Source of the DNA: Gracilaria vermiculophylla
Lineage: Eukaryota > Rhodophyta > Florideophyceae > Gracilariales > Gracilariaceae
DNA: 64,000 bases
Assembly: GCA_019155205.2 (NCBI GenBank)
Contig: JAHNZQ020000005.1
Location: 100,388 to 164,387 of the forward strand
Reading direction: 5' to 3'
The notes under the pieces were generated by a model, which ran no database searches, was not told the origin of the DNA, and saw only the letters and a program-made list of their open reading frames with translations. Positions 41,860 to 52,855 of the stretch are shown here, one piece after another (position 1 is the first letter of the stretch; each line of letters begins with the position of its first letter). A program made the position numbers and the translations under genes.

Positions 41860-43275
41860 TTAATCAATAGGACGCATTGATAATACAGGCTCGTTTGCAC
41901 GGTTAATACCTTTTTCGAAACCAGCAGCTGCCGCTCGAGCACGACCTGAATGCCACCAGTGACCAACTAAGAAGAAGAAACCTAAGAAGAAGTGTGAACA
42001 ACACAACCATGACCGAGGAGATACATAGTTAACTGAGTTAATTTCTGTTGCTACACCACCTACAGAGTTAAGTGAACCTAAAGGAGCATGTGTCATATAC
42101 TCTGCTGCACGACGCTCTTGCCAAGGCTGAATATCATTTTTAATTTTATTGATATCTAAACCGTTTGGCCCCCGTAATGGTTCAACCCATGGAGCACGTA
42201 AATCCCAGAAACGCATTGTTTCACCACCAAAAATGATTTCACCACTTGGTGAACGCATTAAGTATTTTCCTAAACCAGTTGGGCCTTGCGCTGAAGAAAC
42301 ATTTGCACCTAAACGTTGATCTCGAACTAAGAATGTAAATGCTTGAGCTTGTGAAGCTTCAGGACCTGTAGGACCATATAACTCACTTGGATAAGCTGTG
42401 TTGTTGTACCAAGAATATAATGAAGCTGTAAGACCCATCATTGAGATCGCAGCTAAACTATATGATAAATAAGCTTCACCTGACCAAACAAAAGCACGAC
42501 GTGCCCAAGCAAATGGTTTAGTGAAAATATGCCAGATACCACCGGTAATACATAAAACACCTACCCATACATGACCCCCAATAACATCTTCCATATTGTT
42601 TACTGATACAACCCAACCATCTCCACCAAATGGAGAACGGAAAACATAACCAAAAATTACAATAGGGTTTAAGGTTGGGGTTGTAATTAAACGAACATCA
42701 CCACCACCTGGTGCCCAAGTATCATAAACTCCACCAATATACATTGCTTTAGCAACTAATAATAAAGAACCACAACCTAAAAGGCATAAGTGAATCCCTA
42801 AAATTGTTGTCATTTTATTTTTATCACGCCAATCATACCCAAAGAATGGGAATGATTCTTCTAATGTATCAGGTCCTAATAATGCATGGTAAATACCACC
42901 AAAACCTAAAACAGCTGATGAAATTAAGTGAATTACACCAACAGCAAAATAAGGAACAGTCGTTGTAATTTCGCCACCTGGTCCAATACCATACCCTAAT
43001 GTTGCTAAATGCTGCATACAAATGAAACCTTGCTCGTAAAGTGGTTTCTCTGGAACAAAATGAGATACTTCGAATAAAATCATTGCACCAGCCCAAAATA
43101 CCATTAAGCCAGCGTGTGCTACGTGAGCACCTAATAATTTGCCTGAAACATTAATTAAACGAGCATTTCCACTCCACCAAGCAAAACCTGTAGACTCGAT
43201 ATCGCGACCTGCTATACTACTATTAAAGGGCGTTTCCACGTGGTAATACCTCCTCAGGGAATACAAAGTTTTCAT
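41860..43275 (-). CDS. psbC: Photosystem II CP43 protein
   Basis: The 471-residue, six-helix chlorophyll protein starts Met-Lys-Thr-Leu-Tyr-Ser-Leu-Arg-Arg. Start 43275 gives the family N-terminus and a 53-base overlap with psbD; a longer in-frame Met at 43305 lies in psbD coding sequence only. The large lumenal loop with Gly-Gly-Glu-Thr-Met-Arg-Phe-Trp supplies ligands near the manganese cluster. Translation is probably coupled to psbD. Confidence 0.97.
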   Translation of the reverse strand: MKTLYSLRRYYHVETPFNSSIAGRDIESTGFAWWSGNARLINVSGKLLGAHVAHAGLMVFWAGAMILFEVSHFVPEKPLYEQGFICMQHLATLGYGIGPGGEITTTVPYFAVGVIHLISSAVLGFGGIYHALLGPDTLEESFPFFGYDWRDKNKMTTILGIHLCLLGCGSLLLVAKAMYIGGVYDTWAPGGGDVRLITTPTLNPIVIFGYVFRSPFGGDGWVVSVNNMEDVIGGHVWVGVLCITGGIWHIFTKPFAWARRAFVWSGEAYLSYSLAAISMMGLTASLYSWYNNTAYPSELYGPTGPEASQAQAFTFLVRDQRLGANVSSAQGPTGLGKYLMRSPSGEIIFGGETMRFWDLRAPWVEPLRGPNGLDINKIKNDIQPWQERRAAEYMTHAPLGSLNSVGGVATEINSVNYVSPRSWLCCSHFFLGFFFLVGHWWHSGRARAAAAGFEKGINRANEPVLSMRPID

Positions 43276-44278
43276 GTGGTTGATCTTGAGCAGCCATCCA
43301 AGCACGAATACCTTCGTTTAATAAAATATTTTTTGTATAGAATGTTTCAAATTCTGGATCTTCTGCAGCACGCAATTCTTGTGATACAAAATCATATGCA
43401 CGTAAGTTTAATGCTAAACCAACGATACCAATAGCACTGGTCCATAATCCTGTTACTGGAACAAATAACATAAAGAAATGTAACCAACGTTTATTAGAAA
43501 AAGCTACACCGAAGATTTGAGACCAGAAACGGTTAGCTGTAACCATTGAATATGTTTCTTCTGATTGTGTTGGTGTAAACGCACGGAATGTGTTTGCAGC
43601 ATCACCATCTTCAAATAATGTATTTTCTACAGTTGCACCATGAATCGCACAAAGTAATGCACCACCTAAAATACCAGCAACACCCATCATATGGAATGGG
43701 TTTAATGTCCAGTTGTGGAAACCTTGCAAGAATAATAAGAAACGAAAAATTGCAGCAACACCAAAACTAGGCGCAAAGAACCAACTTGCTTGACCTAATG
43801 GGTATAATAAAAATACTGAAACAAATACGGCAATTGGACCTGAGAATGCAATAGCATTATAAGGACGAATCCCTACTAGACGTGCAATTTCAAATTGACG
43901 TAAGCAGAATCCAATTAAACCAAATGATCCATGTAAAGCAATAAATGTCCAAAGACCACCAATTTGGCACCAACGTGTAAAATCACCTTGTGCTTCAGGA
44001 CCCCATAGAAGTAATAATGAGTGTCCCATACTGTTTGCTGGACTTGAAACAGCGGCTGTTAAAAAGTTACATCCTTCAAGATATGAACTTGCTAAACCAT
44101 GAGTATACCATGATGTAACAAAAGTTGTACCTGTCAACCAACCACCTGTTGCTAAGTAAGCTGTTGGGAATAATAATAAACCTGACCAACCAACGAAAAC
44201 AAATCGATCTTTTTTTAACCAATCGTCAATAAGATCAAAAATGCCACGTTCTTGGTTTTGTCCAATAGCAATGGTCAT
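43223..44278 (-). CDS. psbD: Photosystem II D2 protein
   Basis: The 351-residue protein is PsbD: five helices, the Tyr-D region, and the C-terminal [10 protein letters not shown]. It binds P680 pigments and Q-A with D1. Its 3' end overlaps psbC by 53 bases, as in most plastids. Confidence 0.98.
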   Translation of the reverse strand: MTIAIGQNQERGIFDLIDDWLKKDRFVFVGWSGLLLFPTAYLATGGWLTGTTFVTSWYTHGLASSYLEGCNFLTAAVSSPANSMGHSLLLLWGPEAQGDFTRWCQIGGLWTFIALHGSFGLIGFCLRQFEIARLVGIRPYNAIAFSGPIAVFVSVFLLYPLGQASWFFAPSFGVAAIFRFLLFLQGFHNWTLNPFHMMGVAGILGGALLCAIHGATVENTLFEDGDAANTFRAFTPTQSEETYSMVTANRFWSQIFGVAFSNKRWLHFFMLFVPVTGLWTSAIGIVGLALNLRAYDFVSQELRAAEDPEFETFYTKNILLNEGIRAWMAAQDQPHENFVFPEEVLPRGNAL

Positions 44279-44814
44279 ATTTTAATAATCCTTTAATAAA
44301 ATTATTTACAGAGTAAACAATAATTAAAATTTTTTACTCTAGTCTTATCAGCTTGTAATTATAATTATACATTAATATGCCTAAAAATAGTTGAAACTTA
44401 TAATTTTTTAAAAAATTAGTTTCAAGAAATTACCAATAGATCACAAAAGTAGAAGAAAAGAAGCTTCAGATTCGTTTATTTGAATAAGAAAAGGTCTATT
44501 TTTTGGTAATTTTTTGAATGCTTCTATTAATTTGGATTTTATACTTTTCCTCGCTTACTTAGTTCTATCAAAAAGCCAAGTCTTTCTCAAAATACAACTA
44601 TAGTTAGAAGATAAGGTAGTAATTCCAAACTTATTTTTCCTAATAAAAATAGTAATACCGCAATATAGGTCTTCTGTGAGACTAATGGAGGACTTCCAAT
44701 CTAGGGTTTTAAATTTACACAAATTTGTTAACCAAATTAGACAATTACAAAAAGGAGAATCAAGATGAATCTCATTTATTTCCAATATTTTGGATCATTA
44801 GAATCTCTATCACT
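44279..44814. other. Spacer upstream of psbD
   Basis: It should hold the psbD promoter (minus strand). A 76-codon minus-strand frame (44555-44785) has no family features and is not called. No RNA gene was seen. Confidence 0.4.
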
Positions 44815-46040
44815 TAGAATTGATTAGATCTAAAACCAGATCAAATCTATAAAGCAGCATCTTATTTTAAAATTTTAGGATTTAATTCCTATTAAAAAAG
44901 ATAGGGAGAACTCCAGAAGTAGAAAAGAACTTAGGTTTGATATTTCAAAAAGGGACTCATATCAAATTTTCAGGAGCAAGTGCCGATAGAATTTTTGACT
45001 TAATTAAACAAGAGCTTCTTCAACATAAGGATACTCTCCGTTGTATCGATATATGCTATCATCGTGCGCCTAAATCAACAGCTAGAATTAGCAATTCCAG
45101 ATTTATTAATGATTTCCTTCAGCAATTTCAGGACTGACATCCTAACCAAAAAGGTTTGCTTGTTAAATTTGGGAACAGAAAAAGCGATAGGGATTCTCGT
45201 CTTTCTAATAAAACCAATATACTAAGATTTGAGTTTGAATTCAAGGACAAAAAAAATCGATGATTACCACATTTTATTACAGCAATCTCAGTCCGAAGAG
45301 TTGGAAAGAATCTTATCTCATCAGTTTGTTAAATACTTATTTCAAATACTCAGCACTGCTAAGCAATCCGATTATATTGACTGTTTATTCCACCGACTAC
45401 GTCCTTATTAATTTAGAGCTAGCTTAGCTTTGCAAAAATTATCTATACTCATTCCATTAGCCAGTTTCATTTTCAACAAACTCAACAGAAGAAAAATTTT
45501 ATTACTTTAATGCAGTTAATAATCTTTGTTCAAAACTTAGATTATAAAGAAGTAACTTTACCACCTAAGTTTCAACAATTTCCGTTTCCAGTAAGAGACT
45601 TCTTAAATTAGACCCATCCTGGTAGAAGCATTTTTCATTCCCAAGTAATAAAAGCCAAAAAATTCTTTCAAGCTTTAAGAAAAAATATTATGATTGAGGC
45701 ATTGACAGATGAACATTAGAAAATGTTGGTTACCAGATCCAAGGCAAAAGAAGCAAATAATAGTTGGGTAGTCCAAGTTTGGATTGCTGAGGCTCTATTC
45801 GATTCCCTATGCCTATTTTTATACCAAGATATTTTTAGGATAAAAGTTTTTATTGGTAACACAACTCGCAAAGAATTCAATATTTCTCAATTCTTGGAAG
45901 ACTACGACTCTAACCTCAATGATAGACGGAAAAAGCAAGTAAAAGACCTTTTTATTCATTATTTAAGAGTATTCCATCAACAAGGAAAAAATCAATCACA
46001 AGCATTGCTTGTGATTGAATCCTCAGATCAATCCGGATAG
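44815..46040 (+). pseudogene. Plasmid-type ORF, possibly replication-related, copy 2 (broken)
   Basis: Several short plus-strand frames follow the same motif order as 39852-40939: a Phe-x-Phe-Asn-Ser segment near 44880, Lys-Phe-Ser-Gly-Ala near 44970, Leu-Arg-Phe-Glu-Phe-Glu-Phe-Lys near 45235, a Phe-Pro-Val-Arg-Asp-Phe near 45590 and Trp-Val-Val-Gln-Val-Trp near 45770. Stops and shifts separate them. The longest piece (45723-46040, 105 codons) is its 3' end. It is more decayed than copy 1. Confidence 0.5.
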
Positions 46041-46150
46041 TAGATGCTACAATTAATCAGTTAACATCTCAACGATTATCCGAAGCATTTTTTGTTTTTG
46101 AAATAGTAATATTTTAAAATCAAGAAATCGATCGAAAAAGTAGATAAGCA

Positions 46151-46318
46151 TTTAACAACCTATTAGATTGATACAGGCTCCCATTAAAACTTCTCCAAAT
46201 TGGTACTTAACCGCTTTACCACACACTAATTCAGCTGCTGTAACTACAGCATGTCCTTTTCGAATAGCTTCACAGACAACCGGATCTATTACTCTTTCTA
46301 TTTCAGGCGATTTTTCTT
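46151..46318 (-). pseudogene. C-terminal fragment of an unknown ORF
   Basis: A minus-strand open stretch of about 55 codons without a start ends at TAA. It has Ile-Asp-Pro-Val-Val-Cys-Glu-Ala, Val-Thr-Ala-Ala-Glu-Leu and a hydrophobic Cys-containing end (Met-Gly-Ala-Cys-Ile-Asn-Leu-Ile-Gly-Cys). Base composition is richer in GC than the surroundings. It looks like a gene tail brought in with the plasmid-type ORF; its family is unknown. Confidence 0.35.
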
Positions 46319-46475
46319 AGGACCAGTGTTTTTAAACTATAAAATTTGATATTTGACAAATTATAATGCCACAAATTTTTAAATTAAGCAAGAAAATATC
46401 TTATTTTTTTAATAATTTCCTTAGCTAATAAGAGTTATAATGTAGGATACTTATTTAACGTCATCTAATAGCTAT

Positions 46476-46547
46476 AGCTGGTGAAGGGACTTGAACCCCC
46501 AACCTACGGATTACAAATCCGTTGCTCTACCATTGAGCTACACCAGC
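46476..46547 (-). tRNA. trnT-UGU: tRNA-Thr(UGU)
   Basis: A 72-nt cloverleaf: acceptor GCTGGTG/CACCAGC, D arm TAGCTCAATGGTAGAGC, anticodon stem ACGGA/TCCGT around TTTGTAA, T loop GTTCAAGTC. Confidence 0.96.
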
Positions 46548-46698
46548 CATCCTATATCTACCCAAATTGTACTAGAAAGTTATTAAATTAGCAAATAAAA
46601 AGTTTCGATAAAAAATCTTAATTTTAATCGATTTAAAAAAAAGAGTTAATTTTCATTAAGATCTTGTAAATTTAAGATTTACAAGACCTTAACCAAAA

Positions 46699-46812
46699 TT
46701 AAATTTCGAATTGATTCCCACGACGATACTGTAAAAATGCTGCAACAAAAAGACCAATTGCGCTTACAGTTATAAGGCCTAAAACTATACCAGATAATAA
46801 AGGTTCTACCAT
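46699..46812 (-). CDS. petG: Cytochrome b6f subunit PetG
   Basis: The 37-residue single-helix peptide starts [12 protein letters not shown] and ends Gln-Tyr-Arg-Arg-Gly-Asn-Gln, matching PetG. It is essential for b6f stability. It lies between psbK and trnT on the same strand. Confidence 0.97.
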   Translation of the reverse strand: MVEPLLSGIVLGLITVSAIGLFVAAFLQYRRGNQFEI

Positions 46813-46900
46813 TTATTGTTATTTTTTAATTTTAATATAAACATGAATACTATTCTATCAATAATTATACAGTAAACAAGTTTCAATTATAAATTCCAAA

Positions 46901-47035
46901 TTATCTAAATCCAATAGCAGCTTGCCATACAAAAGCTAATAATAAGAAGAAAACCGGAATAATTGGTAATACATCTACAATTGGACTAAAAACAACATAT
47001 GCTTCTGGTAAACGAGATAATAATAAAGTTTCCAT
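46901..47035 (-). CDS. psbK: Photosystem II protein K
   Basis: The 44-residue protein has a short leader before Arg-Leu-Pro-Glu-Ala-Tyr, then [10 protein letters not shown] and the end Trp-Gln-Ala-Ala-Ile-Gly-Phe-Arg, diagnostic of PsbK. It is divergent from psaI. Confidence 0.97.
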   Translation of the reverse strand: METLLLSRLPEAYVVFSPIVDVLPIIPVFFLLLAFVWQAAIGFR

Positions 47036-47139
47036 AAGTAAAATATATATATATATAAAGTTTCTAAGATTAATAATATTAGATTTAATAATATTAATTT
47101 TACTATAAAACTCTCTAAATTTTTAATTTATATTAATGT

Positions 47140-47167
47140 TTGATTTTGATCTTTTTTCGTATACAAT
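47140..47167 (+). promoter_or_regulatory. Sigma70-like promoter for psaI
   Basis: TTGATT (47140-47145) and TACAAT (47162-47167) are 16 bp apart, about 65 bp upstream of psaI. It fits the bacterial-type plastid polymerase consensus. Confidence 0.45.
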
Positions 47168-47232
47168 TAATATTAATATTATCAGTTTCTAGAATTGGTA
47201 TTACTAATTTAAAAAAAATTTAAAATAAAACT

Positions 47233-47343
47233 ATGGCAGCTGCATTTTTACCTGCGATTTTAGTTCCTATTGTTGGTTTAGTTTTCCCAGCGCTAAGTAT
47301 GGCATTATTTTTCATCTATGTTTCAATTGATGATATTAGCTAA
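47233..47343 (+). CDS. psaI: Photosystem I subunit VIII (PsaI)
   Basis: The 36-residue single-helix protein (Met-Ala-Ala-Ala-Phe-Leu-Pro-Ala-Ile-Leu-Val-Pro and Val-Phe-Pro-Ala-Leu-Ser-Met-Ala) matches PsaI. It helps hold PsaL in photosystem I. A perfect palindrome follows. Confidence 0.95.
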   Translation: MAAAFLPAILVPIVGLVFPALSMALFFIYVSIDDIS

Positions 47344-47359
47344 TTATCCCTGTTTTAAT

Positions 47360-47383
47360 GGGTAATATTAGCTAATATTACCC
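47360..47383 (+). terminator. Palindrome after psaI
   Basis: GGGTAATATT, AGCT, AATATTACCC is a perfect 24-base palindrome 17 bp after the psaI stop. It also pairs partly with the gene's last codons. Confidence 0.5.
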
Positions 47384-47734
47384 ATACCGCAGATAACCTG
47401 TTCGAAATAAATTCCTAATTCCTCACTCGCTCACTCTTTCCATTTTTCAAATTCTGGACTACTTTGGTAATCCCTTGGTAATTAAAGATTCCATTAAAAT
47501 ATTTATTATTATCTTTATGATTCTTCCAATTGGTTAGGGCCTTGCTAGCTTTTGCACGCCTCATATTTTTAAAGATAAAGGTAAACCGCTCGTTGTTGAT
47601 ATCTTCTTTGCTTTTCTTGAAGGAGGACTTTAAGCATGGTACTGAAAGAAAAATTTGATATCTCCCTTACTATTGGTAATGCAAAACAGATTTGTCTGGA
47701 AACCTTCTAAGAGGTTATTAGCTAATTTAGTATA
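47384..47734. other. Spacer psaI/rps2 with a partial repeat A
   Basis: 47393-47450 carries the 5' half of repeat A (CTGTTCGAAATAAATTCCTA, then CACTCGCTCACTC). Beyond it a minus-strand stretch encodes an unrecognised basic segment without a start codon. Confidence 0.45.
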
Positions 47735-48424
47735 TTAACTTGAAGATGCTTTCCCATTAATAATACTATCTGTTAATGATTTTAAGATTAATTTAATTGA
47801 TCGTACCGCATCATCATTTCCTGGAATTGGAATATCTACTAAATCTGGATCACAATTTGTATCTAAAATTGAAACAATTGGAATACCTAATTTTTGACAT
47901 TCTCTAATTGCTGTCATTTCACGTTTTTGATCAATTATAATAGCAACATCAGGTAAATTTTGCATTGTTTTTATGCCATCTAAATGTCGACGTAGTTTTT
48001 TTAATTCTTTTCGACGCAAGGCAGCTTCTTTTTTTGGTAATAAATCAAATGTATGATCTGCTTCTTGTTTCTCAAGATCTTTTAAGTACTTGATTCTTTC
48101 TTTTAAGGTTGTCCAATTTGTTAACATTCCCCCTAACCAACGATGATTTACGTAATATGAATCAGATCGTTTTGCTTCTTGAGCAATTAAAGTAGTCGCT
48201 TGTCTCTTGGTACCAACAAATAAAAAAGATTTTTTTTCTCGAGCAGCGAGTTCTAAATAATTGTTTGCTTCTTTTAATAAAGTTGCTGATTGTACTAAAT
48301 CTAAAATATGAATGTTATTTACTTCACTGTAAATGTAAGGAAACATTTTTGGATTCCATCTATAGGCTTTATGACCAAAATGGACTCCCGCTTCTAATAA
48401 TTGTGATAAACTTATATCAGACAT
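47735..48424 (-). CDS. rps2: Ribosomal protein uS2
   Basis: The 229-residue protein has the S2 signature [10 protein letters not shown] and Arg-Trp-Leu-Gly-Gly-Met-Leu-Thr-Asn. The C-terminal Ile-Pro-x-Pro-Gly-Asn-Asp-Asp-Ala-x-Arg-Ser is conserved. It ends the rpoB-rpoC1-rpoC2-rps2 cluster. Confidence 0.97.
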   Translation of the reverse strand: MSDISLSQLLEAGVHFGHKAYRWNPKMFPYIYSEVNNIHILDLVQSATLLKEANNYLELAAREKKSFLFVGTKRQATTLIAQEAKRSDSYYVNHRWLGGMLTNWTTLKERIKYLKDLEKQEADHTFDLLPKKEAALRRKELKKLRRHLDGIKTMQNLPDVAIIIDQKREMTAIRECQKLGIPIVSILDTNCDPDLVDIPIPGNDDAVRSIKLILKSLTDSIINGKASSS

Positions 48425-48504
48425 AAAATTTTAAATTACTTAATTAAATATATAGATTTCTAGCTTAAATTTTAGCAGAGATTAGAAAACTTGTCTAGCT
48501 TTTA

Positions 48505-51500
48505 TTAAATAGTACCAATGCTACTTATTTGTGATTTCAATCTAGAATCGAGTTTTATTCTTCGTTTAAAAGCATTTTGATAATTCTGTGACCCTGTCCC
48601 AGCGGGAATTAAATGACCTATAATAATATTTTCTTTTAATCCACGCAGCCAATCAATTCTACCTTCAATTGCTGCTTTTGTAAGAACACGAGTGGTTTCT
48701 TGAAAACTTGCTGCTGAAATAAAGCTTGGATTATTTAAGGCAGCTTTAGTAATTCCAAGCAATAATGGTACATAGCAAGCGGATTGTTTTCCTTGTTCTT
48801 CGACAATTTGATTAATATACTGGATATGGTACAAATCAATAACTTCGCGCCTTAAAAGAGGAGTATTTCCTTCATAGGTTATCAATACTTTTGTTGTCAT
48901 TTGCTTAATAATGACTTCTAAATGTTTATCATTAATTGTAACACCTTGAGATTGGTATACTGATTGAACTGAATTTAAAATAAATGATTGGACTTTCTTA
49001 AAACTTTTATAACTCCCTTCATAATTTTGAATTAATCGATTATATTGAATGGTTTCTTTTCGATCACATATAAAATATTTTATTAAACCATAATAATTAA
49101 AATATACTTTTAATAATTTATGAGGGTTAATTTTATCATTTTCTTTGATAGTCATTCCTAATTTTCGAAATTCAAAATTGGGATCTAAACTAGATTTTTG
49201 AACTAATAAACCTTTTTTTTGACTCGTTGGTATTCTTTTACCAATTAAGTTCTTTTTGCGGGCTTCTAAAATTTCTTCAATTCTTGGTAAACCTTGAACG
49301 ATATCACCAGTAATTTCCTTTTCAAGCTTTAATAACCCAAGTGTTTCTCCATTTTCAATAAACTCACTATTTTTACAAAAGACACTATTTACATCTTGTT
49401 CAAAATAATCTTCAGTTATTGAATATACACCTACTGATTTAGTTGATTTAATAAATCCGTGTTTAATAAATTTAACTCCCGTTAATTGATATTCTGAATC
49501 TACCCGATGGGTATATTGATTTTTAATAAGTTCTGAACTTTTCAGAAATAAAGTTCGCTCGCTTTTCCCAAAGTCAGTGCTAAGAAAGGCTTTAAGGTCA
49601 TCAGCACGAGCTTTCTTACCTTTAATTTGAGTGGAAAGACGCTTAAATGATTCTGAAGGTTGAGGTCTTGGTAGAAAAATTTGTCTTCCTTTTAAATCTT
49701 TTTTTGAGCTCTTGATTGAAAAATATTTTTTAAATTGTGGTATCAGAGAACTATATAATTTTCCGTTTCGTTTTAAAAATAATTTTGAAAATTCTGATTT
49801 TATTCTAATATGATTGTTTGGGACTTTCTTCCTATCAATTGATTTTTTGAGAGAAATTTTCATCATATCGTAATAATTTAATGCAATCTTCCGGTTTGTT
49901 TGAACTCTTGCAGAAATACGGTTCGGAGGTATTAGTTTATATTGAAGATTGGACTTATTAATTAAGTTTTGATTTTTACAATTTGGAAACAAGTATGGTC
50001 TTCCTTTTTGTAAAGTAAGTAAATTCTTATTTTCGATAATAATTTTTCCAGTTTCATTGACGTTTGTACTATTAATAATGAAATCATTTAATTTTTTGTT
50101 TAAAAATTGTTCTTTTTTAACCGTAAAACAATCTTGATTGGAAATTAAAAGAATTTGTTTTGTATTCTTATTTTTTACTTTAAATTTAACAATTTCTAAA
50201 GAATTTATTGTTGTTGCCTCTAAATAGCCTAAGATACTATAGCAATCAATAAATTGGTTTGGTTGAATTAAAAAGCATGATTCAATATTTTTATATCGTA
50301 AATTTGGAAAAATGTAATTATTTAAATTTATTTTTTCACTAATCCTTAGAGTAATTACTTTCAATTTCTTATTTTTAAATAATTCAATAGTTCCATCTTG
50401 ACTTAAAAATTTAGTGGCTTTAAAATTTATCATATTTGAAACTAAATTTAAATTTTTAGTTCCTTTAATACTTTGATTTGATTTATAAGCATAATTAATT
50501 TTTGATTTTAATTGAATGTTTGAATCTTTATTAATTCTATTATCTAGAGACGATTGTGCAGAATTCGAATGTGGAAGTTCATAAATTTCTACTGGACGTA
50601 CTAATAATTGCTCTGTCTTTTTTCCAAGAATATCTTCGCAAAAAGATAACTTCTGAATTGGAATATTAGAAAGAATCATTTCACCTGGATAGTATAATTT
50701 TTTTGAAGTACTTTTAAAATTTTTTCCTTCATATACTAAACCTGATTTAATTGAAATAGTTTGAACAAGATTATTTTTTTGGCGAATATTAATAATTCCA
50801 GAAGTTTTAGAAAAAAGGTCTGGGACTAATTCAAACCCTTCTGAAATAAAATCACCATCTTCGACAAGTAAAGCATTTGGGTTAGAATTTACTTTATGAG
50901 TTTCTTCACCGAGCCAAATTATTGTTCTATGAGAAATTAAAGCCTTATCGAGGATAGGCGAATTCCATTCATTATCTCGAGTGAAGTACGAAATATTTTT
51001 ATTTATTTGGTTACACTTTCTTATAGTTCGATGATCATAATATAAAATTCCTGGTGTTAAAGTCCGGAATTTATTCGAAATCAGGGTACCAATTTGATGA
51101 GTTCGTGTCAACTGAAGGAAAAATTTTCCATTTTTTGTATGGATTTTTAAAAGATACTTAAAATTTTGAATATTCAATAAATAATTTTTTTGCTTAATAC
51201 TCTTTGTTAATTTTTGGAGAGAAGCCTCAACAAATGAATATTTATCAGTTCTAATTCGAATTAATCTTTGATATAAATTTTGTTTCTGATTAATAAAATC
51301 AATGGAGCCTGGATAGTGATTTACTAATTTGGTTCTAAAAATATAACTTTTACGATTTAGCTTATAGTCCGCATAAAAATTTACAAATGAATTGATTGGA
51401 CTATTATACAGTTGCCCCGATAAAATCCATATTAATTTATTATTATTTATTAAATTAACTTTTTTCTTCAATTTCGGTATAAAAATTTCACCACAATTAT

Positions 51501-52830
51501 CACTTAAAATTGGTTTTATTTCAGTTTTAATCTGTTTATTTGTGTTAATTAATTCTCCAATCACCGTATCTTTTGAAACGTATTGATTATTTTTTGGAAA
51601 TAAAATTGTATTTCTTAAGATTTCAATTTGGACTAAATCTTGAGTCTTGGTTTCTGGGATAAGAATAACAGAACCTGAGTTTTTTGTAATTAAAACATCT
51701 TCACCTCGATTCGTTCTTAAGATAACAGTTTTTAAAATTTTATAAAATCTTAGGATTCCGTTAACTGGACTAATAATTTGTTGTCGAGCTTCAGAAGTAA
51801 AAATACCACCAGTATGAAAAGTTCTCATAGTTAATTGGGTACCTGGTTCCCCAATTGATTGACCTGCTAAAATACCAATCGCTTCACCAATGTCAACTAA
51901 ATTTTCGTTTGCTAAATCCCACCCATAACATTTCTGACAAATTGATCGGTATAAAGTACAAGTTAAAGGGGAGCGAATATAAAATTCCTTAATCGATTGT
52001 TCTTTAAATTTTTGAATCAAATTTGGAGTTACTTGAAGATTCGCTTGAGCTATTAATTTATTTGTGACTGAATCATAAACAGGCTTACTTAAAATCCGAC
52101 CTAATAGTTTCTGATAAGTTAAACTATTTGAATTTGATTCAGATTGTTCTAATGGAAGTACAAATGAATGAGTTGTTAAACAATCTTTTTCTCGAATTAA
52201 TATATCTTGTCCAACATCAATAAGTCGTCTTGTTAAATACCCGGAGTTAGCAGTTTTTAAAGCTGTATCAACAATCCCTTTTCGAGCCCCGTAGCCAGAC
52301 ATTAAATAATCCGTAATGGTTAGCCCCTCACGGAAATTTTTTTTAATTGGTAAATTCATGATTTCACCACTTGGATCCGACATTAAACCACGCATACCGA
52401 CTAATTGACGAACCTGCGATAAGTTTCCTCGGGCGCCAGAGAAAGCCATAATATAAACAGAGTTTAAGGGGTCATAATTTTTAAAATAATAAATAACCTG
52501 CTCTTTTAAAGATTCACTTGTTAAACTCCAAGTATCAATAATTTTTTGAAATCTTTCAACTTCAGTAATTTTTCCTTTTAAATAAATTTTTTCGGCATTT
52601 AGAATTTCTTGATTTGCTTTTTCAAGCATTAAATTTTTAACAAATGGAATTTTTAAATCTTCAATACTGATTGAAATTCCAGCTTGACTAGCATATTTAA
52701 ATCCTAAATATTTTAATTCATCTGCAAGTGCGCACGCTTGCATAGAGTCATAATTTGTAAAGCTCCATGCAAGTAATTGACGTAATTGTTTTTTCCCAAT
52801 TAAAGTATTTTGATAAGTATAATTTTTCAT
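48505..52830 (-). CDS. rpoC2: RNA polymerase subunit beta''
   Basis: The 1,441-residue protein is the C-terminal half of bacterial beta-prime. It has the Gly-Ala-Arg-Gly-Asn and Met-Arg-Thr-Phe-His-Thr-Gly-Gly motifs in the N-terminal third and an Ala-Ala-Ser-Phe-Gln-Glu-Thr-Thr-x-Val-Leu segment near the C-terminus. The central region (about 400-1,050) is a Lys/Asn-rich, poorly conserved insertion. It lies 25 bp after rpoC1. Confidence 0.97.
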   Translation of the reverse strand: MKNYTYQNTLIGKKQLRQLLAWSFTNYDSMQACALADELKYLGFKYASQAGISISIEDLKIPFVKNLMLEKANQEILNAEKIYLKGKITEVERFQKIIDTWSLTSESLKEQVIYYFKNYDPLNSVYIMAFSGARGNLSQVRQLVGMRGLMSDPSGEIMNLPIKKNFREGLTITDYLMSGYGARKGIVDTALKTANSGYLTRRLIDVGQDILIREKDCLTTHSFVLPLEQSESNSNSLTYQKLLGRILSKPVYDSVTNKLIAQANLQVTPNLIQKFKEQSIKEFYIRSPLTCTLYRSICQKCYGWDLANENLVDIGEAIGILAGQSIGEPGTQLTMRTFHTGGIFTSEARQQIISPVNGILRFYKILKTVILRTNRGEDVLITKNSGSVILIPETKTQDLVQIEILRNTILFPKNNQYVSKDTVIGELINTNKQIKTEIKPILSDNCGEIFIPKLKKKVNLINNNKLIWILSGQLYNSPINSFVNFYADYKLNRKSYIFRTKLVNHYPGSIDFINQKQNLYQRLIRIRTDKYSFVEASLQKLTKSIKQKNYLLNIQNFKYLLKIHTKNGKFFLQLTRTHQIGTLISNKFRTLTPGILYYDHRTIRKCNQINKNISYFTRDNEWNSPILDKALISHRTIIWLGEETHKVNSNPNALLVEDGDFISEGFELVPDLFSKTSGIINIRQKNNLVQTISIKSGLVYEGKNFKSTSKKLYYPGEMILSNIPIQKLSFCEDILGKKTEQLLVRPVEIYELPHSNSAQSSLDNRINKDSNIQLKSKINYAYKSNQSIKGTKNLNLVSNMINFKATKFLSQDGTIELFKNKKLKVITLRISEKINLNNYIFPNLRYKNIESCFLIQPNQFIDCYSILGYLEATTINSLEIVKFKVKNKNTKQILLISNQDCFTVKKEQFLNKKLNDFIINSTNVNETGKIIIENKNLLTLQKGRPYLFPNCKNQNLINKSNLQYKLIPPNRISARVQTNRKIALNYYDMMKISLKKSIDRKKVPNNHIRIKSEFSKLFLKRNGKLYSSLIPQFKKYFSIKSSKKDLKGRQIFLPRPQPSESFKRLSTQIKGKKARADDLKAFLSTDFGKSERTLFLKSSELIKNQYTHRVDSEYQLTGVKFIKHGFIKSTKSVGVYSITEDYFEQDVNSVFCKNSEFIENGETLGLLKLEKEITGDIVQGLPRIEEILEARKKNLIGKRIPTSQKKGLLVQKSSLDPNFEFRKLGMTIKENDKINPHKLLKVYFNYYGLIKYFICDRKETIQYNRLIQNYEGSYKSFKKVQSFILNSVQSVYQSQGVTINDKHLEVIIKQMTTKVLITYEGNTPLLRREVIDLYHIQYINQIVEEQGKQSACYVPLLLGITKAALNNPSFISAASFQETTRVLTKAAIEGRIDWLRGLKENIIIGHLIPAGTGSQNYQNAFKRRIKLDSRLKSQISSIGTI

Positions 52831-52855
52831 AAAATCTATTTCCTATTTTTTAGGA

